A stretch of DNA of 64,000 nucleotides, from positions 62,001 through 126,000 of the forward strand of contig JANYGX010000017.1 in the NCBI GenBank assembly GCA_025362295.1, in the 5' to 3' direction. Position numbers and translations under genes: made by a program. The notes under the pieces are model-generated. The model ran no database searches. It was given only the letters and a program-made list of their open reading frames with translations, and had not been told where the DNA came from. The first letter of the stretch is position 1. Every line of letters starts with the position of its first letter. Source of the stretch: Sphingomonadales bacterium. Lineage in GTDB: Bacteria > Pseudomonadota > Alphaproteobacteria > Sphingomonadales > Sphingomonadaceae. Below are positions 18,017 to 26,287 of this stretch, in pieces.

Positions 18017-19135
18017 ATGGCTGATGAACATAAACTGAGCAGTGCTGATGTGCGCTCACTGCTTAGCGATCCTTCAACAGAAAATCGTTCAAAAACGGCG
18101 GCTAAAATAGGCACTCATTTCACAGATGGTACTCTTAGCGATTCAGAGCGCCGTACAGCTGAGGATATTTTCCGGCTGATGATCAGAGATCTGGAAGTTT
18201 CTGTGAGAAAATCTTTGTCGCACAGCATACGCTTATCCAAAGATTTACCACGCGATATTGCAATAACGCTGGCAAATGATGTGGCTGATGTTGCCTTGCC
18301 AATCATTACCTACAGCGAATTACTCACCGATGAAGATTTAATAAATATTGTAGCGACAAAACCGGAAGATTATCAGTGTGCCGTTGCCTCACGTGCCGTT
18401 GTTTCTGAGCACGTTTCCAAGGCACTGGTTCAAACCGGCAACGAAACTGTCGTTGCACAACTCGTCGCCAATGAGGGTGCAATTGTAAACGAGGCAACAA
18501 TGGCGCAAGTGCTGGACACACATGGTCATATTGCTAAAATATCGAATCCGATGGCAAACCGAAAAGTGTTGCCACTTGGCATAGCAGAACGCCTGGTCAA
18601 TCTTGTCTCGACAAAAATTCGCGATCATCTTGTCACGCATCACGATCTGTCACCGGATATGGCTATGGATTTGCTGCTAGATAGCCGAGAGCGTGCAACA
18701 CTGCATTTGCTTGATGGTGATGACGAGGCGCCGGATGTGGTGGCGCTCGTTGACCAACTCTATAAAAACAAACGACTGTCTGATTCCATTGTGCTGCGTG
18801 CCATATGTATGGGAGACATATCTTTTTTTGAAGCGGCCCTTGCGCGTAAAGCCAATATTTCAGTCGCCAATGCGTATCAACTGATCCACGATCGCGGTCA
18901 GACAGGTCTTGAAAGACTATTCGAAAAAGCCCAAATGCCTGCCAATATGCTGAAGGTTGTGCGGATGGCTTTGCAAACCATGAATGAGATTGGCGGGAAT
19001 ATTGATGACCGCCAAACTCTGCGCTCGGTGATGATGGAACGTGTGGTCACGCAGTTTGAGGATGGGCTCGACGATATGGATTATTTCATTGCCAAACTAT
19101 CAGGCCGAGGGACTGTCACAGCCCACGCAGCTTAA
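18017..19135 (+). CDS. DUF2336 domain-containing protein
   Basis: 372 residues, almost all helical. Early helices (VRSLLSDPSTENRSKTAAKI, ERRTAEDIFRLMIRDLEVSV, VRKSLSHSIRLSKDLPRDIA) and later HEAT-like repeats match DUF2336, a family common in alphaproteobacteria without an established molecular function. No signal peptide or membrane segment is seen. AGGAG sits ahead of the ATG. The gene stands alone between two minus-strand metabolic genes, and a CtrA-type motif precedes it. Confidence 0.8.
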   Translation: MADEHKLSSADVRSLLSDPSTENRSKTAAKIGTHFTDGTLSDSERRTAEDIFRLMIRDLEVSVRKSLSHSIRLSKDLPRDIAITLANDVADVALPIITYSELLTDEDLINIVATKPEDYQCAVASRAVVSEHVSKALVQTGNETVVAQLVANEGAIVNEATMAQVLDTHGHIAKISNPMANRKVLPLGIAERLVNLVSTKIRDHLVTHHDLSPDMAMDLLLDSRERATLHLLDGDDEAPDVVALVDQLYKNKRLSDSIVLRAICMGDISFFEAALARKANISVANAYQLIHDRGQTGLERLFEKAQMPANMLKVVRMALQTMNEIGGNIDDRQTLRSVMMERVVTQFEDGLDDMDYFIAKLSGRGTVTAHAA

Positions 19136-19138
19136 TAT

Positions 19139-20761
19139 TTAATGCCCTCCGACAGCCAGCTTGAGGGCCGTCCAACCACTATTATCACGCATAACTTCAC
19201 GCGCTGCATTATAGCCCGGCATGCCTGAAACCCCACCACCTGGGTGCGTGCCAGCACCGCACATATAAAGATTTTTGATTGGCGCACGGTAACTTGAATT
19301 GCCCAGCACAGGCCGTGCTGCCCACAACTGATCGAGTGACATATGCCCGTGCATGATGTCACCATCAATCAAGCCAAATTTGCGCTCCAAATCAAGTGGT
19401 GACAATATCATGCGCCCAACTATAGATTTGCTAAAATTCGGTGCCCACGTATCAACTGTTTTGATAATCATATCCGCTATGTTTTCACGTTCATCATCCC
19501 ACGAACCATGGGGAAGTTTTGGTGTAAACTGCTGGCAAAACAAGCTGGCAACGTGCGCACCTTTCGGTGCAAGGCTATCATCGACGGTGCTTGGAATCAG
19601 AATTTCAACGATTGGCTGTTTGGACCAGCCTTGTGCACGTGCGTCCTGATATGCCCTATCCATATAATCCAGTGTTGGGGCTAATATTATGCCGCACTGA
19701 AGATGCTCAGCATTGCTTTTGCCAGGCAGGCAAGTGAAATCAGGCAACTCTGACAAGGCTACATTCATACGGAATGTACCAGAACCACACCGGTAGCCAT
19801 CAATGCGTTTTCGGAAGCTGGCATCAAGATCTTTAGTATCAATCAACTGCTGAAATAACAATCGCGGGTTCAGGTTGGAAATAACAATATCAGCGCGCAG
19901 CTCCTTGCCATCCTCAAGAGCAACACCAACGGCTTTGTCGCCATCCACGAGCAGCTGCTTGACAGGTGAATCGGTTCTTAAAACGACGCCCTTAGCCTGG
20001 CAGGCACGGGCCATCGCTTGGGTGATAGCTCCCATACCACCAATGGCGTGGCCCCAGTTACCCTTTTTGCCGTTCACGCCGCCAAATGTATGATGCAGCA
20101 AAACATAAGCTGAGCCCGGTGTATCAGGGCTTGCATAATTGCCGACGATCGCATCAAAACCAAAGGCGGCTTTAATGGGATCGCTATCAAACCATTTGTC
20201 AAGAAAATCCCTGCCACTTTCGGTGAACAAATCAAGCAAATCCCGTTGTTGTTCCTGCGATAATTTACGCATGCTGTTGGCTTGGCGCAGCGCGCGTGGC
20301 CAGCCCTTGATGCCATCAGCGGCATTGGGAGGCGTTTCCATTGCTAGATCGCGCAACACATCGCCAATCGCATCCAACATGTTGTAATAAGCGGGCAGGG
20401 CGGCAGCGTCTTTTTCAGAAAATTTTGCCACTTCTTTTTGAGTGCGTTCCAACCCGCCGCCAACTTTTAAATAGCGGCCACATTCGGTTGGCAAAAAATT
20501 AGAAATTGGCCGATCAATTATTTTCAAGCCAAGCCCGTGTAAATTCATATCAGCAATAATTTTTGGACTGAGCAGACTGACGGTATAACTTGCAACGGAA
20601 TTGCGGAAACCTGGAGCGAATTCTTCAGTGATGGCGGCTCCGCCAACCACACCACGCTTCTCACACACTGTCACATCAAAGCCAGCCGACGCCAGATAAA
20701 ACGCACAGACCAAGCCATTGTGCCCGCCACCAATAATAAGTATTTTTTGCCCTGATGCCAT
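19139..20761 (-). CDS. FAD-dependent oxidoreductase of the phytoene desaturase / PYROXD2-like group
   Basis: 540 residues. An N-terminal Rossmann FAD-binding motif (IIGGGHNGLVCAFYLASAG) is followed by CEKRGVVGGAA. The C-terminal segment with YMCGAGTHPGGGVSGMPGYN is typical of carotenoid-desaturase-like and PYROXD2-like flavoproteins. Without crt genes nearby, carotenoid synthesis is not supported, so only an amine- or alkene-oxidising flavoprotein of unknown substrate can be claimed. It is convergent with the DUF2336 gene (3-base gap) and divergent from the sulfotransferase gene. Confidence 0.8.
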   Translation of the reverse strand: MASGQKILIIGGGHNGLVCAFYLASAGFDVTVCEKRGVVGGAAITEEFAPGFRNSVASYTVSLLSPKIIADMNLHGLGLKIIDRPISNFLPTECGRYLKVGGGLERTQKEVAKFSEKDAAALPAYYNMLDAIGDVLRDLAMETPPNAADGIKGWPRALRQANSMRKLSQEQQRDLLDLFTESGRDFLDKWFDSDPIKAAFGFDAIVGNYASPDTPGSAYVLLHHTFGGVNGKKGNWGHAIGGMGAITQAMARACQAKGVVLRTDSPVKQLLVDGDKAVGVALEDGKELRADIVISNLNPRLLFQQLIDTKDLDASFRKRIDGYRCGSGTFRMNVALSELPDFTCLPGKSNAEHLQCGIILAPTLDYMDRAYQDARAQGWSKQPIVEILIPSTVDDSLAPKGAHVASLFCQQFTPKLPHGSWDDERENIADMIIKTVDTWAPNFSKSIVGRMILSPLDLERKFGLIDGDIMHGHMSLDQLWAARPVLGNSSYRAPIKNLYMCGAGTHPGGGVSGMPGYNAAREVMRDNSGWTALKLAVGGH

Positions 20762-20847
20762 GATTCTTGCCTTGTGAGTACAAGTGATAGATATAGGCCT
20801 CAGCGCTGAAAATCAACCAACCCGCACAAAGGTGTACCGAGGCATTC

Positions 20848-22863
20848 ATGGCTGAGCAATCAACTCCACCAGACCCGCAGGGTAGTTTGGAAACGGCTCT
20901 GGCCCATACACAGCGTCTGCTGGCATTATCACCGGTTATGGCCGAGGAGCAGGCTGCGGAAATCTTGCGGGTGGTGCCGGATCATCCGCAGACGCAATTG
21001 TATCTGGGCGTTGCGCAGCGTCTGCAAGGCAAGGCTGGGGTTGCGAGATATACTTTTCAGTCTCTGCTCACCCGCCAGCCGCACTTTGCCCAGGCACATT
21101 ACGAAATGGGGTTGGTTCACGCGGAACTGGGTGATCCACAATCAGCTATTGCTGCCTTAAAAAAGGCGACTGAAGTAAACACACAGCACGCCGCCGCATG
21201 GCGTGCTCTGGGCGATCAACTTACATTAACCGGTGATGTTGCGGCGGCGGACGACGCCTATTGTCAACACATCAAATCGGCTGTGAACGATCCGCAACTG
21301 ATGGAAGCGGCTGTTGCACTTTGCGATAACGAGCTGGCCGTAGCCGAGCGACTGCTAAAAGATTTTCTTAAAATACACCCGACTGATGTTGGCGCTATTC
21401 GCATGCTTGCGGAACTTGCCACACGACTGGGCCGTTATGAGGATGCTGAAAACTTGCTATCCCGCTGCCTTGAGCTGATGCCAAGTTTTTCCGCAGCGCG
21501 ACACAACTACGCCATTGTGCTTTACCGGCAGAATAAATCTGAAAAAACTATTGCACAACTCGATAAATTGCTGGAAGCGGACCCGCGCAATGTGACATAC
21601 CGAAATTTGCAGGCAGCTTCACTGGTGAGCGTTGGCAATTATGATGCAGCCATTGTCATTTACGATGCAATGTTGAAAGACCATCCGCAGCACGCACTGG
21701 GCTGGATGAGCTACGGCCATGCGTTAAAAACTGTTGGTAGACAAGCTGATAGTATTACTGCCTATAGGGAAAGTATAAAACTCAAACCAAATTTGGGTGA
21801 GGCTTACTGGAGTTTGGCGAACCTGAAAACATTCCGTTTTACTGACGATGATGTACGTCAAATACACGATCAGCTTGCCAGCAAAAATCTCAGCACCGAG
21901 GATGATTTTCACCTTCACTTCACGCTTGGCAAGGCGCTTGAAGATTTGAAGCACTATGAACAATCGTTTGAACACTATGCGGTGGGTAATAAAAAGCGAC
22001 GGCTGGAGATTGATTATAATGCTGAAGATACATCCGCTCATGTGCAGCGGTCCAAAAAACTGTTCACCAAATCTTTTCTGTCCAATCGTGCAGGCCAGGG
22101 ATGCACGCTTGCTGATCCAATTTTTATCGTAGGTCTGCCGCGATCAGGTTCAACGCTTGTTGAGCAAATTCTGTCCAGTCATTCGCAGGTTGAGGGCACG
22201 ATGGAATTGCCGGACATTATGGCCATGTCGCGGCGTATAGGCGGACGCAAAAAACGTGAAGAGGAGAGCAATTATCCCGAAGCTTTAGCCGATCTTAAAC
22301 CAGAGGAGTTGCATGCGCTGGGTGAAGAATTTATAAACCGTACCCGCATTCAGCGCCGCGAGGGCAAAGCCTTTTTCATCGACAAGATGCCCAATAACTT
22401 CTTGCACACAGGTTTCATCCACCTGATTCTCCCCAATGCCAAAATTATCGATGCGCGCCGTCACCCGCTCGGCTGTTGTTTTTCAATTTTCAAGCAGCAC
22501 TTCGCGAGAGGCCAGAATTTCAGTTACAGTCTTGAAGATATTGGTCGGTATTACAGCGACTACGTAGATTTGATGGCGCATGTCGATGCGGTGCTGCCGG
22601 GCCGTGTGCATCGAATCATATATGAACATATGGTAAGCGATACGGAAACAGAAATCCGCAGGCTACTGGCCTATTGCGGGCTGGATTTTGAAGAACAATG
22701 CCTACGTTATTATGAAAACAATCGCGCTGTTCGCACCGCCAGTTCCGAACAAGTGCGTAAACCTATCTATAAGGAAGGTGTTGACCAATGGCAGCACTAC
22801 GAACCTTGGCTTAATCCGCTTAAAACCGTATTAGAACCTGTGTTGAGCGGCTATCCAGACTAA
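20848..22863 (+). CDS. TPR-repeat sulfotransferase
   Basis: 671 residues in two parts. Residues ~1-400 are tetratricopeptide repeats (for example AHYEMGLVHAELGDPQSAIA and GWMSYGHALKTVGRQADSIT). Residues ~420-660 are a sulfotransferase domain with the PAPS 5'-phosphosulfate loop IVGLPRSGSTLVEQIL and a later IIDARRHPLGCCFSIF, which fits the 3'-phosphate-binding arginine/serine region. The fusion is common in alphaproteobacteria and resembles protein-tyrosine sulfotransferase-like enzymes; its acceptor is unknown. No signal peptide is seen, so it probably acts in the cytoplasm. Confidence 0.85.
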   Translation: MAEQSTPPDPQGSLETALAHTQRLLALSPVMAEEQAAEILRVVPDHPQTQLYLGVAQRLQGKAGVARYTFQSLLTRQPHFAQAHYEMGLVHAELGDPQSAIAALKKATEVNTQHAAAWRALGDQLTLTGDVAAADDAYCQHIKSAVNDPQLMEAAVALCDNELAVAERLLKDFLKIHPTDVGAIRMLAELATRLGRYEDAENLLSRCLELMPSFSAARHNYAIVLYRQNKSEKTIAQLDKLLEADPRNVTYRNLQAASLVSVGNYDAAIVIYDAMLKDHPQHALGWMSYGHALKTVGRQADSITAYRESIKLKPNLGEAYWSLANLKTFRFTDDDVRQIHDQLASKNLSTEDDFHLHFTLGKALEDLKHYEQSFEHYAVGNKKRRLEIDYNAEDTSAHVQRSKKLFTKSFLSNRAGQGCTLADPIFIVGLPRSGSTLVEQILSSHSQVEGTMELPDIMAMSRRIGGRKKREEESNYPEALADLKPEELHALGEEFINRTRIQRREGKAFFIDKMPNNFLHTGFIHLILPNAKIIDARRHPLGCCFSIFKQHFARGQNFSYSLEDIGRYYSDYVDLMAHVDAVLPGRVHRIIYEHMVSDTETEIRRLLAYCGLDFEEQCLRYYENNRAVRTASSEQVRKPIYKEGVDQWQHYEPWLNPLKTVLEPVLSGYPD

Positions 22864-22913
22864 AACTGTGATAATGCAAGATTGATGACAAATATACCAC
22901 AGTTCAGTGTTAA

Positions 22914-22940
22914 TTATGCAATTATGCATTATTTTATGCA
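22914..22940 (+). repeat. three direct copies of TTATGCA
   Basis: TTATGCA occurs at 22914-22920, 22922-22928 and 22934-22940 in the 159-base gap before the TonB-dependent receptor gene. Starts are 8 and 12 bases apart. It might be a regulator-binding array for the receptor gene; no regulator can be named. Confidence 0.35.
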
Positions 22941-23022
22941 TCAGTCTCTTTGAGCGCTTGACCGTCCTTGTCGCTTTGGTTAACCCAAAATTTGAATTTA
23001 TCACAACACGTCGGGAGTCGCC

Positions 23023-25482
23023 ATGAGCAGAGCACTATATTTTACAAAAATTCGTAATTCCAAAATATCTGCGTTACTGGCCACGACAATACTGGCAACT
23101 GCAGGCCCTGCGCTGGCGCAACAGGCAGCCCCGGCAACAACGCCTGTTACAAAAGATGCAGGGCTTGAGGAAATTGTTGTAACAGCAACCAAACGCTCAG
23201 AAAAATTACAATCTGTACCGATTAGTATTCAAGCTTTTGGCACAGAAAAGCTCAGACAAAATCAGGTGGCGAGCTTTGATGATTATGCCAAGCTGTTGCC
23301 AAGCGTAAGCTTCCAATCATTTGGTCCGGGCCAGACCCAGCTGTCATTTCGCGGCATCACCAGCGGCGGCGATGGATTGCACATCGGGTCGCTGCCAACG
23401 GCTGGTCTCTATCTTGACGAAATTCCTGTGACAACCATAGGTGGCGCCGTTGATCTTCATGTTTATGATATCGCGCGAGTGGAGGCACTATCAGGGCCTC
23501 AGGGCACTTTATATGGTGCAAGTTCCCTAGCTGGTACTTTGCGTTTGATAACCAATAAACCGAAGCAAAACGTATTTGAAGCAGGGTATGATCTTACCTT
23601 AGACAAGTTTGGCAATGGCGACGCAGGCGGCACAGTGGAAGGCTTTGCAAACATTCCAATTGTAAAAGATAAAGTAGCGATCCGGCTTGTGGGTTTTTAT
23701 GAACATGATGGGGGGTACATTTCCAACGTAGCCAAGACGCGAACTTTCACTTTAGATGACAATGATCCCACAACTAATTTGACCGTTAATAATGCGGCGC
23801 TGGTTAAAAAGAATTTTAACTATGTGGATACGTACGGCGGGCGCGCAGCACTGGGTATTAACCTCGACGAACACTGGACAGTGACGCCAACGGTAGCATA
23901 CCAAAAGCAGGTTGCGCATGGCCCTTTCCTCTATGATCCCAAGGTTGGTGATTTAAAAGTCACTGACTTTTTGCCAACACGTAATGCCGATGAATTTTAT
24001 CAAGCAGGGTTGACGATTGAAGGTAAGGTTGGCAACTTTAACCTAACGTATGTTGGTGGCTATTTTGCTCGCACTGCTGCCAATGTTAGTGATTACTCTT
24101 ATTATACTGTGGTGTACGATACAATTACGAGCGGCGGTTCTTTTCCAGGCTACACAAACTTTATTGATTCAGCTGGAAATTATATCAATCCGACGCAGCA
24201 AATAATTAGTCGAGATGACTATACAAAACTAAATCAAGAGTTTCGCATAACATCGCCAGCTGATCTCCCTGTCCGTGGCACAGTGGGTTTGTTTTATCAA
24301 AGGCAAACCGACTATGTACAAGCTGATTATGTGATTGATGGATTGTCTAATGCTGTCAATGCAAACGCACCTTTTGGTGTGGTGCCAGGAACAACAAACA
24401 CTGCATTTTTAACGCGACTTAACCGCCTCGATAAAGATTACGCAGCATATGGTGAATTAAGTTATGATATATTGCCACATTTAACACTTACAGGTGGTAT
24501 TCGTGGCTTTCTATCGAAAAATTCCCTCATAGGATTTTCAGGGTTTAGTTACAATTTAGGTTCGCCAGATATAACTGATCCTGCATACGATCCTAATGAT
24601 AGCACAAAAGGTCGTCGTCTGTGTTTGCCAACCAGTTTGCCTGGCATACCCTGCATTAATGTTCACGCACCTAATGGCGCCAGCGGACCAGTTCGAACAA
24701 ATCAAAGTGGCGAAACACACAAGCTTAATTTGTCTTACAAAATAGATTCTGACAAGCTCATATACGCTACATACTCAACTGGATTTCGCCCAGGTGGTGT
24801 AAACCGTAGACCACAATATGCTCCTTATATTGCCGATACAGTTAATAATTTTGAGCTTGGTGCAAAAACGAGTTTTCTGGATCGTAAGGTACGTTTAAAT
24901 ATTGCAATCTATTATGAGCAGTGGAAAAATTTACAATTTGCTCTCAGTCCTCCCGGATCTAACGGCGTGTTCAGTACGTTTAATGCGGGTGATGCCAGAG
25001 TTTATGGCTTAGAGTCTGATCTTAGCTGGCGTGTAACCCCTGAATTTACAATTTCAGGCTCCGGCAGTTACATCGATACAGCGGCCACCAAAGACATTGC
25101 CTTTGCTAGTAATATTACCATACTCAAAGGAACACGATTGCCTGTACAGCCAAAATATAAAATTAATATGACGGCTCGTTACGATCATCAACTCGGTACC
25201 ATAGACGCTTTTCTTCAAGGCGTATTGGCAACACAAGATGGCACTCGACCATTTTTTCCCGATTACGGTGTTCCCAATACCAAAGGCTTCACCACAGCTG
25301 ATTTTTCTTTTGGCGGTAAGTCTGGAAACACCACATTTGAGGTTTTCATGCAGAACGCATTTGATAGTCGCGGTACACTGTCTCAGAACACCGTCGCTTC
25401 AGTTAATCTAAGCTTTCAATATGCCCGCAACTATCCTATCAAGCCGCGCTATATGGGCATTAAATTCGGCCAAAAATTCTAA
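23023..25482 (+). CDS. TonB-dependent receptor
   Basis: 819 residues. Signal peptide (~1-33, ending ALAQQ), a TonB-box-like EEIVVTATKR at 49-58, and a plug domain with VPISIQAFG and LSFRGITSGGDG. The 22-stranded barrel region ends in an aromatic strand (YMGIKFGQKF). Proteins of this subgroup are often named after iron complexes but frequently import sugars, peptides or plant compounds; nothing here decides. No TonB, periplasmic binding protein or sigma/anti-sigma genes are adjacent. The POT transporter and amidohydrolases follow after ~0.8 kb and could act on the same imported material, but this is only an inference. Confidence 0.9.
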   Translation: MSRALYFTKIRNSKISALLATTILATAGPALAQQAAPATTPVTKDAGLEEIVVTATKRSEKLQSVPISIQAFGTEKLRQNQVASFDDYAKLLPSVSFQSFGPGQTQLSFRGITSGGDGLHIGSLPTAGLYLDEIPVTTIGGAVDLHVYDIARVEALSGPQGTLYGASSLAGTLRLITNKPKQNVFEAGYDLTLDKFGNGDAGGTVEGFANIPIVKDKVAIRLVGFYEHDGGYISNVAKTRTFTLDDNDPTTNLTVNNAALVKKNFNYVDTYGGRAALGINLDEHWTVTPTVAYQKQVAHGPFLYDPKVGDLKVTDFLPTRNADEFYQAGLTIEGKVGNFNLTYVGGYFARTAANVSDYSYYTVVYDTITSGGSFPGYTNFIDSAGNYINPTQQIISRDDYTKLNQEFRITSPADLPVRGTVGLFYQRQTDYVQADYVIDGLSNAVNANAPFGVVPGTTNTAFLTRLNRLDKDYAAYGELSYDILPHLTLTGGIRGFLSKNSLIGFSGFSYNLGSPDITDPAYDPNDSTKGRRLCLPTSLPGIPCINVHAPNGASGPVRTNQSGETHKLNLSYKIDSDKLIYATYSTGFRPGGVNRRPQYAPYIADTVNNFELGAKTSFLDRKVRLNIAIYYEQWKNLQFALSPPGSNGVFSTFNAGDARVYGLESDLSWRVTPEFTISGSGSYIDTAATKDIAFASNITILKGTRLPVQPKYKINMTARYDHQLGTIDAFLQGVLATQDGTRPFFPDYGVPNTKGFTTADFSFGGKSGNTTFEVFMQNAFDSRGTLSQNTVASVNLSFQYARNYPIKPRYMGIKFGQKF

Positions 25483-25509
25483 ATTAGATCTTCAAAGTTT
25501 ACCGCACCA

Positions 25510-25554
25510 CCCGCGTCTCGACACCTGAGAGAGAGGGTGGTGTCGGGACGCGGG
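25510..25554 (+). terminator. strong hairpin after the TonB-dependent receptor gene
   Basis: Arms 25510-25525 and 25539-25554 pair over 16 positions (one G-U pair), with a 13-base loop. It begins 28 bases after the receptor stop. There is no real U-tract after it, only CTTTCA, so it may be an atypical terminator or an mRNA 3' stabiliser. Confidence 0.5.
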
Positions 25555-25654
25555 CTTTCACGGTACAGAGGTCGTTTCGGCTATGATCGTCAAGGTCAGG
25601 AGACTTGATGAGTGCTTGCTTGCCTTAAAAAAACTTGAAGCTTTAATTGGAACC

Positions 25655-25816
25655 TTATCGCAGACTTTCGATGTGCTCTTTAACGCGCAATTTTTGTTTT
25701 TTTAAGCGCATCACAAGAGTGTCATCCGGGTGGGGCCGCTGGGTTTCCTGAAAAATCATGGCTTCGAGTTGAACATGCTTGGCTGAAAGGGCGGTTGCGT
25801 GTGCAGATGATGCCAT
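25655..25816 (-). CDS. DUF465 (YdcH-like) small protein
   Basis: A 53-residue frame from ATG at 25814-25816, with GGAG eight bases upstream on its strand. After a short N-terminal tail come HVQLEAMIFQETQRPHPDD and MRLKKQKLRVKEHIESLR, the two charged helices of the DUF465/YdcH family, which forms a small helical hairpin of unknown role. It is easily missed because of its length. Coding density and the good ribosome site support it. Confidence 0.75.
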   Translation of the reverse strand: MASSAHATALSAKHVQLEAMIFQETQRPHPDDTLVMRLKKQKLRVKEHIESLR

Positions 25817-26287
25817 AACGTTTTCTCCATAATGTTACATCGGTTGATGGGTGCACGGTGGATAATCAAAGCTGTCGGTCTTTTTGTCAATATCAACTCA
25901 ACACATACTGACGCACACATAGAACCATAAAACCGATAGCGTGTCACCCTCAAATTAAATAAATGAAACTTAACAGTTTTTTCACCACAAGATGTGGGTA
26001 TTTTAAGCCGCGCAATACCACGACTGGAATTCGTTGCAGCACTAAAGATATGTGATTTAGCCAGAGAATCAGGCTGATCTGGGATTATGGAGAAGTGTAT
26101 TTATTGGGAAGCAATCAATATAACCAAGCTCGTCACCCCAGCCTTCGCTGGCATGATGCTGTAAACTTCAAACTGTATTTTTGCCATAAATGGTTATTCA
26201 CCTGATTGCTTTGATTTATGGGGCTTCCCTCGCGCTTCGGGAAAGGTTAATCAATCTGTAAATAAATCATATACGGGGAATAAAGCC
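25817..26287. other. 471-base stretch without a gene
   Basis: No frame with a ribosome site or family resemblance was found here. It holds the leader of the DUF465 gene, a REP-like palindrome (26131-26158) and the leader of the POT transporter gene, including a small TTCCC/GGGAA inverted repeat near 26225-26243. Promoters for both flanking genes must lie here, but none was clear by eye. Confidence 0.5.
26131..26158. repeat. REP-like imperfect palindrome
   Basis: An inner stem CCAGC (26138-26142) and GCTGG (26147-26151) has a four-base loop. An outer five-pair stem (26131-26135 with 26154-26158, one G-U) is separated from it by a two-base mismatch on each side. The CCAGCcttcGCTGG core resembles short palindromes repeated in intergenic DNA of many alphaproteobacteria; only one copy is seen in this window. 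Confidence 0.4.

Noticed and set aside
22914-22940. possible CRISPR-like repeat array
   Set aside because: Units are only seven bases with unequal short spacing; no cas genes.
25756-25953. 65-residue minus-strand frame
   Set aside because: Overlaps the DUF465 gene in another frame; DUF465 has the ribosome site and family helices.
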